Below, in pieces: positions 1 through 5,251 of a stretch of 5,251 nt of DNA. The notes beneath the pieces are model-generated. The model had not been told where the DNA came from, made no database searches, and saw nothing but the letters and a program-made list of their open reading frames with translations. The position numbers and the translations under genes were made by a program. The stretch lies in assembly GCA_023392945.1 (NCBI GenBank), contig JAEWNB010000099.1:1-5251 (forward strand), written 5' to 3'. Numbering within the stretch: position 1 is the first letter of the stretch; each line of letters opens with the position of its first letter. Source of the stretch: Bacteroidota bacterium (GTDB taxonomy: Bacteria; Bacteroidota; Bacteroidia; Bacteroidales; WCHB1-69).

Positions 1-426
1 CTATATAGCAACATACTCAAAAACAGAGATATAAAACTTGTCGAAGGAGATACTTATCCATTACTTATGAATGCCACGGCTGCCGTTGTTGCCTCCGGAA
101 CCGCTTCACTGGAAACCGCTCTTCTGAATACCCCTCAGGTAGTATGCTACAAAGGAAGCTGGATTTCCTATTTCATCGCAAAACAACTGGTAAAAGGTAT
201 CAATTATATATCTCTGGCAAATCTCATTCTTGACAAGCAAATTTTCAGTGAACTGATTCAAGGAGAAGTAAATAGAAAAAGAATCGCGAAAGAACTCCGT
301 GCAATTCTTTATGACAAAGAAACTATCGACACCATGAAAAAGGACTACGAAACCTTGCGCCAGAAATTAGGAAACGGAGGTGCCTCAGAAAAAGCTGCTG
401 AAGTTATCTGTCAAAAAAAATCTTAA
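1..426 (+). CDS. lpxB: Lipid-A-disaccharide synthase, C-terminal part (5' end outside window)
   Basis: LpxB is a GT19-family glycosyltransferase at the inner face of the inner membrane. It joins UDP-2,3-diacylglucosamine to 2,3-diacylglucosamine-1-phosphate (lipid X) to make the lipid A disaccharide. The frame is open from base 1 and ends at TAA 424-426, giving 141 visible codons, roughly the last third of a protein that is usually about 370-390 residues. Recognition rests on the conserved nucleotide-sugar-binding C-terminal segment: GDTYPLL (visible residues 16-22), the hallmark SGTASLE (32-38), a PQVVCYK stretch (45-51), SLANLI (71-76) and ELIQ (84-87). The ATG at base 67 is an internal Met, because homology continues upstream of it to the window edge. 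The gene converges on the next one, with a hairpin 25 nt after the stop. Nothing looks damaged. Confidence in the family is high. Confidence 0.93.
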   Translation, partial: LYSNILKNRDIKLVEGDTYPLLMNATAAVVASGTASLETALLNTPQVVCYKGSWISYFIAKQLVKGINYISLANLILDKQIFSELIQGEVNRKRIAKELRAILYDKETIDTMKKDYETLRQKLGNGGASEKAAEVICQKKS

Positions 427-447
427 TTATCAGCATAATATCTGCCG

Positions 448-480
448 AAAAAAGGAGAAGGAGTCTCCCCTTCTCTCCTT
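448..480. terminator. Probable rho-independent terminator between convergent genes
   Basis: Bases 452-461 (AAGGAGAAGG) pair with 469-480 (CCTTCTCTCCTT) as a 10-bp stem with a 2-nt bulge and a 7-nt loop. Read on the minus strand, the stem runs into six T residues (complement of A448-453), the classical intrinsic-terminator arrangement for the beta-barrel gene that ends at 632. On the plus strand, where it follows the lpxB stop by 25 nt, only a weak T/A stretch follows, so termination of lpxB is less certain. The hairpin may serve both directions. Inference from sequence only. Confidence 0.5.
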
Positions 481-587
481 AATATCAGAAAATACGAACC
501 TGAAAGCGCAATCATCCCACACGGGAATGAGGTGAAAAAATATTCTAAAGTATGGATTATGTGGAAGCGGTAGTAAATAATATCTTC

Positions 588-615
588 AAAGCAGCACTTC
601 AGCGGATATAAATAT
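588..615. repeat. 28-bp imperfect repeat, copy A
   Basis: This 28-bp stretch starts AAAGCAGCA and ends ATATAAATAT, and it matches bases 1555-1582 at 24 of 28 positions in direct orientation. Read on the minus strand it lies 16 nt after the stop codon of the beta-barrel gene (632-634), so it falls in that gene's 3' untranslated region ahead of the hairpin at 448-480. On the plus strand it overlaps the end of a 19-codon open stretch (552-611) that I do not regard as a gene. Function unknown. Confidence 0.55.
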
Positions 616-631
616 TGTCATAAAGGAATCT

Positions 632-1342
632 TCATTTAAAAAAGTATCCCAATTCTATTCCGAAACTCCAATAGGAACCTTTGGTCGTAATAGTCGGATT
701 ATATATTTTTTCTCCATTATTAACAACAAAAGTGGCGTCATTGCATTCCCAGATATCTCTTAATCCTGCATGGTAAGCACCGAAAATCCCGACCACCATA
801 TTGAACTTTGTAACATATTGTAATTGTATTTTGTTGCTGATTAACACATTGAAATTATGTTTCAGAGAAGGGAAATAAATACTCAAATAGTTGGCCAGGG
901 GGGCCATTCCAGGTAAAGTATCATAGTATATACTGTCGTAAAAATAGAAATCAAAATCCAGACCCGAATTAAATCCGGCATAAAATCCCGGCAATATTTT
1001 AAAACGATATCCTATATTTAAAGGAATACTCAATGCTCTGTAAAACACAGCATAATCCGTATGAAAAGCAAAAATATTCCTAACTCCAATAATCATCCCA
1101 TAATTATAGTATCCAATACCTGTTCCGATTTCTATATTATTATCAAAGAGTATCTTAAAAGAAAGATTTTCAGTAATAGCCAAAATATCCATTCCGATAT
1201 ACACATCTCCCGCATCATTGTTTGAGAGAGAATAAACATCTTTATGAAATCCTGACTCCACACCCAAATAATATTTTTGTGCATGAACGGAAACACTCAA
1301 AAACAGGAGTAAAATCCATAATAAACTATATAATTTTTTCAT
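632..1342 (-). CDS. Secreted outer-membrane beta-barrel protein, function unknown
   Basis: This 236-residue protein begins with a clear signal peptide: a positively charged start (MKKLYS), a hydrophobic core (about residues 6-18) and a likely cleavage after VHA (19-21), leaving Gln22 as the new N terminus. The rest is rich in aromatic and glycine residues in alternating patterns typical of transmembrane beta strands, for example EIGTGIGYYNYG (71-82), IPLNIGYRF (106-114) and YAGFNSGLDFDFYF (121-134). It ends in an aromatic strand, YWSFGIELGYFF (224-235), resembling an outer-membrane insertion signal. The size suits an 8-10-stranded barrel. I do not recognise a named family or a ligand. The start at 1342 is preceded by an AT-rich leader (AATAAATT) without a Shine-Dalgarno sequence, common in Bacteroidota. 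It is transcribed alone, convergent with lpxB and separated by 254 nt from the gene upstream. 'Outer-membrane barrel' is an inference from composition, not a motif match. Confidence 0.8.
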   Translation of the reverse strand: MKKLYSLLWILLLFLSVSVHAQKYYLGVESGFHKDVYSLSNNDAGDVYIGMDILAITENLSFKILFDNNIEIGTGIGYYNYGMIIGVRNIFAFHTDYAVFYRALSIPLNIGYRFKILPGFYAGFNSGLDFDFYFYDSIYYDTLPGMAPLANYLSIYFPSLKHNFNVLISNKIQLQYVTKFNMVVGIFGAYHAGLRDIWECNDATFVVNNGEKIYNPTITTKGSYWSFGIELGYFFK

Positions 1343-1493
1343 AATTTATTGATTTTGTTGTTATGATCAAGCAAATCTTAGTAGAAATAGATAAGATATT
1401 AAAAAACAATGCAAGTATAAAAAATATCTTTTTAATAAGCAATTTTTTAATGAAATATATTTTGTTATTAATCAGTATAATAAGTTCAAAAAG

Positions 1494-1517
1494 AAAAAAA
1501 ATCAAAAGTAAACTTTT
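1494..1517 (-). terminator. Weak candidate intrinsic terminator after the PD40/OmpA gene
   Basis: Bases 1504-1509 (AAAAGT) are the inverse of 1512-1517 (ACTTTT). On the minus strand this small hairpin is followed, after GA, by eight T residues (complement of A1494-1501). The position, about 80-100 nt beyond the stop at 1597, fits the end of the rarA-porP-ompA transcript. The stem is nearly all A/T, so it may be too weak alone; the stronger hairpin at 1524-1552 just before it could help. Confidence 0.3.
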
Positions 1518-1523
1518 AATTGT

Positions 1524-1552
1524 GCATAAATATTATTTCGTGATACTTATGC
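1524..1552. repeat. 10-bp inverted repeat (hairpin) downstream of the PD40/OmpA gene
   Basis: GCATAAATAT (1524-1533) and ATACTTATGC (1543-1552) form a stem of ten pairs around a 9-nt loop. On the minus (transcribed) strand the single non-Watson-Crick position becomes a G-U pair, so all ten positions pair in RNA; on the plus strand it is an A-C mismatch. That asymmetry favours a role in the minus-strand transcript, as a 3'-end stabiliser or part of a termination region. It sits right beside copy B of the 28-bp repeat. Confidence 0.45.
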
Positions 1553-1554
1553 TA

Positions 1555-1582
1555 AAAGCAGCAATTCCGCTTATATAAATAT
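1555..1582. repeat. 28-bp imperfect repeat, copy B
   Basis: Second copy of the element at 588-615: 24 of 28 bases match, with differences only in the central part. It shares the AAAGCAGCA left end and the ATATAAATAT right end. On the minus strand it lies 14 nt after the stop codon of the PD40/OmpA gene (1597-1599), nearly the same offset as copy A from its own upstream gene. Function unknown. Confidence 0.55.
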
Positions 1583-1596
1583 ACCTAAAGTAGTTT

Positions 1597-3219
1597 TTAT
1601 TCAACTTCAACAATTTGAATTCTTCTTTCCAAAGAAGCTGCAATGCTATAAACTGAATTGCGCTGGTCATTTATATTTCCACTGACATGTTTTGAAATTG
1701 CTTCATCGCTGCCATATGGCTTTGACTTAATGATAAGTTTATTGCTTGCATTTCCTTCCAAAAAGGGTGACAAAATCCCATTTTCGTATTCTCTAAGATA
1801 ATTGCTCAAACTTGCTATTCTACGTGCAGACAATCTTAAGTTATAATCTGCATCATGCAAAGAGCTCGCATAACCACTGACAACAAGCGTTACATTCTTA
1901 CCTGAATTTAGCTCTTGTAAAAGATATTCCGAAAGCATCTCAAGCTTTACAAAGCCCTCTTCAACAGAATCTTTGAAAAAACGCTCAATGCTCTCTTCGG
2001 CCGCTGCTTTTTCTTTGTCTTTAAGACCTTTTGAATATTCATCTTTATATAGCTCCTTTACAGAAAGATAATCGGAAAGCGTATTCTGATAATTTTGTTT
2101 TGTATCGTAACTCCACGACCGTGGATCAGGTTCATCATTCTGAAAATAAAGTGTCAACGGCAATATCATCTTAATTTTTTCTGCAATAGTAACAGTGTCG
2201 ACAACAGTAGTATCTAATGAGGACTCTTTCATTTTACCAATCCAGGCATAATTATAAATATCATAGCAGCAGGTATCCTCCGGCAAGCTTTTTGAAGTAG
2301 GACGATTGGAAGAGAAATAGCCATTTTGGTTAAAACTATTACGCGTAAAATAGATGTCGTTTTTCTCTGAATTAAAAGGAACCCCCATATTGGAAGGCTG
2401 AGTCCAGTCGCTCATGGATCCACGGGAATAGAAAATGTCATATCCCCCAATTCCGACATGCCGATTGGAACTGAAATAGAGAATATTTTCAATGGTATCA
2501 TAAAAAGGAGTAACCTCATCTCCCGAAGTGTTGATAATACTGCCCAAGTTAATAGGATCTCCGAAGCGACCCTCTTTATATACCGAATACCAAATATCCA
2601 ATCCCCCGAAACCTTTGGGACGGTCAGTGGAAAAATAGAGAATAGCATAATCATCATATTCAACATAATAGGGTTGAGTAGTATTACAACCCGGCAGATT
2701 GATCCGATGGTTCAACATGGAAGATTTTTGCCACTTGCCATGAATTTTCTCACTCATCCACAATTCACACCTTAAATCAGTTGAATTGATTAAAGGAGAA
2801 CGAGCAAAAATAATAAGGGTTCTATCTTTGTTAAAAGTAAAATTACAGTTAAAATATTTAGGACTGTTGATAGTAACGGGCAATGAAACAGGCTTTGAAT
2901 AACCTCCGATAGTCAGTTTAGAACTATAGAGATAGGTTGACCAGTAGGCTTCGAACAAATTTCCGAAATCCTCCTCACTTTCATTCCGCATCGAGGAAAA
3001 GTAAAAAGTGGAATCAGAAAAAAGGATGCCGTTATATTCCGAATAATTTGTATTTACCGTTTTTGACAAAGGGGATACTTTAACCGGCAGCGTGTCTTTT
3101 TTTATAAAATCAACCTGTTCCTTACCACGGGAATAATTGAAGGGTGGCTCTTGCCCCAACAACTCCCCAGATAGGATATAAAAAGTAAAAATGATAAGAA
3201 TTATTCTTCTCATTATCAT
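1597..3219 (-). CDS. PD40-repeat / OmpA-family cell-envelope protein
   Basis: Numbered from ATG 3219, this is a 540-residue exported protein. A signal peptide (MIMRRIILIIFTFY onward) likely ends at about residue 22, before Gln23. Next come PD40 (WD40-like propeller) repeats, with YFSTDRP-x3-GGLDIW (195-210), YFSSNR-x5-GYDIFYS (248-265) and a third YFSSNRP (301-307) followed by a CC-YDIY motif (317-322) common in this family. The C-terminal part (about 355-540) is an OmpA-like domain of the Bacteroidota kind: LYFQNDEPDPRS, a Lys/Glu-rich helical insert, GYASSLHDADYNLRLSARR and ASLERRIQI. Such domains usually bind peptidoglycan in the periplasm. Proteins of this type are regularly encoded next to PorP/SprF-like proteins, as here, and resemble type IX secretion/gliding accessory proteins such as PorE, though this one lacks a lipobox and TPR repeats. 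A TTG at 3237 would overlap the previous gene; ATG 3219 (4 nt after its stop) or ATG 3213 is more likely. Exact role unknown. Confidence 0.88.
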   Translation of the reverse strand: MIMRRIILIIFTFYILSGELLGQEPPFNYSRGKEQVDFIKKDTLPVKVSPLSKTVNTNYSEYNGILFSDSTFYFSSMRNESEEDFGNLFEAYWSTYLYSSKLTIGGYSKPVSLPVTINSPKYFNCNFTFNKDRTLIIFARSPLINSTDLRCELWMSEKIHGKWQKSSMLNHRINLPGCNTTQPYYVEYDDYAILYFSTDRPKGFGGLDIWYSVYKEGRFGDPINLGSIINTSGDEVTPFYDTIENILYFSSNRHVGIGGYDIFYSRGSMSDWTQPSNMGVPFNSEKNDIYFTRNSFNQNGYFSSNRPTSKSLPEDTCCYDIYNYAWIGKMKESSLDTTVVDTVTIAEKIKMILPLTLYFQNDEPDPRSWSYDTKQNYQNTLSDYLSVKELYKDEYSKGLKDKEKAAAEESIERFFKDSVEEGFVKLEMLSEYLLQELNSGKNVTLVVSGYASSLHDADYNLRLSARRIASLSNYLREYENGILSPFLEGNASNKLIIKSKPYGSDEAISKHVSGNINDQRNSVYSIAASLERRIQIVEVE

Positions 3220-3223
3220 AAAA

Positions 3224-4234
3224 TTACATAATATCAAACGGACACGGTTCTTTTCCCATTCTCCCCAAAGTTGATTTTTTATAAATATAAATCAGCGAAA
3301 ATTCAAAACCTCCTCTGACATTTGTAGCCGTAACAAAAGAAGAAACATTAATATCATAGCTGACCCCAACCCTGATATTTTTCCATTCAACCATTCCCAC
3401 TACCATCAGGGCATCATTCCACCGGTAAAAGAGTCCTCCACCTAAGGAAATTTGGGTAGAATAGCTATTTTTCCTAAAAAAATACTCAATGTTGGAGCCA
3501 AAACAAATCTCCTGAAAAGATCCCTGAAAAGCAGCAAAAGCCATCGGCTGGAGTTGCAAATGATTCGATAAATTAAATTTTGAACTAAAAAAAACAAGAT
3601 GCTTAATGCTCAACTGAGCTTTATTTTCATACAAAGTCTGATTTGCCCTTGAAAGATGACCTGCACTATATCCTAAAGAAAATGAGTTTGTCTTGTTGGG
3701 AGAATAACTCCAAAAAGTGCCTGCCCCCCAATCAAAATAGACAAAATTATCCATCCCGTACATCTCAGTGATAGGGTTCGTAGGATCAAAATAACCATTC
3801 TGAAACTGTTCATCAAAATAGAGCTCTGCATAGTTGATGCTCCGTTGCGCAATTCCTGCATAAAAGCCGATCCCCAGCTTGTGCTTATTTTTCCTGTCAA
3901 GTCCCTTGACATAGGAAGCGGAAATATTAACCTGCAAAGAACGGAACTTCGAATCACCCGCCTGGTCTGAGCTAAAGTTAAGCCCTAATCCAAGCAATTC
4001 CCGGCGACTGTTATTCTTATATACCGGCATATCAAATATTCCCGAAACTGTCAAAAAGGGTTTGGTAACAGAAAGCCATTGCGTTTTTTGATTGATTCCC
4101 AACCGAAAAACCCCATCAAAAGCACCTGTCAGAGCAGGATTCATATTGATTGGAGAAGCATAGAACTGCGAATAATGAAAATCCTGAGTCCATGCAAATT
4201 TCATCGAAAAAAGCGAAATCAACAAAAGGATCAC
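3224..4234 (-). CDS. PorP/SprF-family type IX secretion system membrane protein
   Basis: This is 336 residues if it starts at GTG 4232-4234. It has a hydrophobic signal segment (ILLLISLFSMKFAWT, residues 2-16) with likely cleavage before Gln17, then the family's N-terminal signature DFHYSQFYASPINMNPALTGAF (18-39). Also typical are FSLGYSAGHLS (185-195), many beta-strand-like segments, the end strand GGFEFSLIYIY (308-318) and a final CPF motif (331-333) corresponding to the family's usual CPRF-type tail. Family members are outer-membrane barrels; SprF is needed to export or attach the adhesin SprB in Flavobacterium, and PorP is required for type IX secretion in Porphyromonas. This is probably a paralogue with its own partner, the PD40/OmpA protein whose start is 4 nt downstream. 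The start is uncertain: the frame continues without a stop from rarA, and GTG 4234 is the best start that keeps the hydrophobic core. A purine-rich GGAAGG lies 14 nt upstream. TTG 4267 would add a basic n-region. ATG 4204 would lose most of the signal peptide. Confidence 0.85.
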   Translation of the reverse strand: MILLLISLFSMKFAWTQDFHYSQFYASPINMNPALTGAFDGVFRLGINQKTQWLSVTKPFLTVSGIFDMPVYKNNSRRELLGLGLNFSSDQAGDSKFRSLQVNISASYVKGLDRKNKHKLGIGFYAGIAQRSINYAELYFDEQFQNGYFDPTNPITEMYGMDNFVYFDWGAGTFWSYSPNKTNSFSLGYSAGHLSRANQTLYENKAQLSIKHLVFFSSKFNLSNHLQLQPMAFAAFQGSFQEICFGSNIEYFFRKNSYSTQISLGGGLFYRWNDALMVVGMVEWKNIRVGVSYDINVSSFVTATNVRGGFEFSLIYIYKKSTLGRMGKEPCPFDIM

Positions 4235-5251
4235 ATATTTATACTTATCCTTCCAACATTTTTTCAAATAGTTTCGCAACTCATTTTCACGGGGATTATC
4301 CTGAGGTTCATAAAATTTCTTTCCACTAATAGATTGTGGCAAATAGTCAAGTTCTACAAAATTATTTTCAAACTTATGAGCATATTTATAACCCTCGTGA
4401 TAGCCAATATCTTTCATCAGTTGTGTCGGAGCATTTCGCAAATGAAGGGGCACAGGCAAGTTTCCCGTTTTTTCCACCCATGCAAATGCCTCATCAATAG
4501 CCATGTAGGAAGCATTGCTTTTGGGAGAAGAGGCAAGATAAACCGCAGTTTGAGAGAGTACAATCCGCGCTTCCGGCATCCCTATTTGATGTACTGCCTG
4601 AAAACAACTGTTGGCCAAGAGCAACGCATTGGGATTGGCATTTCCGATATCTTCCGAAGCCAACACAATCATACGCCGCGCAATAAAAAGAGGATCCTCC
4701 CCTGCCACCAACATCCTTGCCATCCAATAGACGGCTGCATTGGGATCACTCCCCCTGATTGACTTAATAAAGGCAGAAATAATGTCGTAGTGATTTTCGC
4801 CCTTCTTGTCATAGATGGCAAGATTCTTCTGTATGATCTTCAATACGACTTGATTGGTAACCGAAATAATCCCATCAACCGGCTTTGACATCATCCCAAC
4901 TAACTCAATAGCATTGATAAGTTTACGGGCATCTCCTCCGGAAACACGTAAAAGGGCCTCTTTCTCCGTAATTTCAATTTTACACTTAAACTCCTTTTCC
5001 AACCAAAGCCTTGCCGTCTCCAATATTTTTTCCAAATCTTTAAGTTCAAGATTTTTAAGAATATAAACCTGACAGCGGGAAAGAAGTGGTGCAATCACTT
5101 CAAAAGAGGGATTTTCAGTGGTTGCCCCAATTAAGGTAACAACACCTCTTTCAACGGCTCCCAACAGCGAATCCTGCTGTGCCTTTGAAAAACGATGAAT
5201 TTCATCAATAAACAATATCGACTTCTTTTCAGAATTACGTGCCTTTTCAAA
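4235..5251 (-). CDS. rarA: Replication-associated recombination protein A (RarA/MgsA, AAA+ ATPase); N terminus outside window, no stop codon at its end
   Basis: RarA is a DNA-dependent AAA+ ATPase related to clamp-loader subunits and eukaryotic WRNIP1/Mgs1; it acts at stalled replication forks in the cytoplasm. There are 339 visible codons, the frame being open to base 5251; about 90 N-terminal residues including Walker A lie beyond the edge. In visible numbering: Walker B ILFIDE (12-17), sensor 1 GATTEN (42-47), arginine finger in LLSRCQ (Arg59), sensor 2 region GGDARK (105-110), then the helical tetramerisation domain with IRGSDPNAAVYWMARML (165-181), EDPLFIARRMIVLASEDIG (184-202) and LRNAPTQLM (271-279). 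The tail HEGYKYAH, YLPQSISGKKFYEP and the closing W-KDKYKY look like a complete RarA end. All key residues seen are intact. A TTG at 5213-5215 is an internal Leu codon, not a start. No stop follows KYKY: the frame runs straight into the PorP/SprF-like protein. Confidence 0.92.

Larger units (their letters stand above)
1343..1596. other. AT-rich intergenic region: 3' end of the rarA-porP-ompA unit and promoter region of the beta-barrel gene
   Basis: This 254-nt gap between two minus-strand genes is much richer in A and T than its neighbours, with several A and T runs. Its left part should carry the promoter of the beta-barrel gene. The best candidate I see on the minus strand is TAAGATTTG (1372-1380), resembling the Bacteroidota -7 element TAnnTTTG but with one extra spacer base; a TTG at 1407-1409 lies about 26 nt upstream, rather far for a -33 element. 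Its right part holds one copy of a repeat and two inverted repeats, listed separately. A plus-strand open frame at 1363-1578 is low-complexity (Ile/Lys/Leu) and lacks family resemblance, so I do not call it a gene. Confidence 0.5.
3224..5251 (-). other. Single uninterrupted reading frame spanning rarA and the porP/sprF-like gene
   Basis: From the right edge to TAA 3224-3226 there is one open frame of 675 codons before the stop. It joins an apparently full-length RarA C terminus (ending KDKYKY at 4235) to a PorP/SprF signal segment that begins at the very next codon (GTG 4232-4234). Conceptual translation therefore gives a RarA-PorP fusion. A true fusion would place an export signal in the middle of a cytosolic ATPase, so independent translation of the second part, or a small sequence error removing the rarA stop, is more plausible. 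At the junction the neighbouring frames do carry stops: TGA at 4231-4233 and TAA at 4246-4248 and 4240-4242. Confidence 0.6.

Noticed and set aside
552..611. 19-codon plus-strand open stretch ending KAALQRI, whose end aligns with KAAIPLI of the 1363-1578 frame
   Set aside because: Both ends simply lie in the 28-bp repeat. The base differences change the amino acids and nothing upstream is similar, so shared coding is not supported.
1372..1409. Bacteroidota-type promoter for the beta-barrel gene
   Set aside because: The -7-like element has an extra spacer base and the nearest TTG is too far upstream, so it is mentioned only as a weak candidate in the intergenic entry.
1363..1578. Plus-strand 71-codon open frame with hydrophobic Ile/Lys/Leu-rich translation
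   Set aside because: It lies in very AT-rich intergenic DNA, has low-complexity composition, overlaps the leader of the minus-strand gene and ends inside the repeat; no family resemblance or ribosome-binding signal.
2458..2775. Plus-strand open frame opposite the PD40 repeats, and the minus-strand frame at 2412-2666
   Set aside because: Both are shadow frames within the strongly conserved PD40 repeat region.
3220..3237. TTG at 3237 as the start of the PD40/OmpA gene
   Set aside because: It would overlap the end of the previous gene and add six residues (MILCNF) ahead of a normal signal peptide; ATG 3219 or 3213 gives a conventional start.
4079..4762. Long plus-strand open frame (227 codons) opposite rarA/porP
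   Set aside because: It is antisense to clearly conserved RarA and PorP/SprF coding sequence, and its Ile/Arg/His-rich translation resembles no family.

Overview
The window is AT-rich bacterial chromosome from a member of the Bacteroidota, most likely a Bacteroidales-type organism. The evidence is a PorP/SprF-family outer-membrane protein next to a PD40/OmpA-family protein (a pairing typical of this phylum), a RarA whose C-terminal tail looks Bacteroidota-like, AT-rich leaders without strong Shine-Dalgarno sequences, and several proteins with signal peptides that appear to be cleaved just before Gln. I cannot name the genus.

Layout. Bases 1-426 (+) hold the C-terminal third of lipid-A-disaccharide synthase (lpxB), whose start lies left of the window. 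Bases 427-631 are a convergent intergenic region with a hairpin that makes a good terminator when read on the minus strand. Bases 632-1342 (-) encode a small secreted beta-barrel protein of unknown function. Bases 1343-1596 are a very AT-rich gap holding the leader of that gene and the 3' end of the next operon. Bases 1597-3219 (-) encode a PD40-repeat/OmpA-domain cell-envelope protein. Bases 3224-4234 (-) encode a PorP/SprF-like beta-barrel protein, and 4235-5251 (-) encode most of the AAA+ ATPase RarA (MgsA), which runs off the right edge.

How the genes relate. rarA, porP/sprF-like and the PD40/OmpA gene look like one minus-strand transcription unit with almost no spacing. The last two form a plausible functional pair: an outer-membrane barrel and a periplasmic protein with a peptidoglycan-anchoring-type domain, as in type IX secretion/gliding modules. 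No type IX cargo or core secretion gene is visible here. RarA (replication-fork maintenance) and LpxB (lipid A synthesis) are housekeeping genes.

The two most unusual points are these. First, rarA and the porP/sprF-like gene share one uninterrupted reading frame with no stop codon between them, so a cytosolic ATPase runs directly into a signal peptide and outer-membrane barrel. Second, a 28-bp imperfect repeat (24/28 identical) lies at the same distance (15-17 nt) downstream of the stop codons of two different minus-strand genes. I see no clear new defence system, mobile element, CRISPR array or RNA gene.
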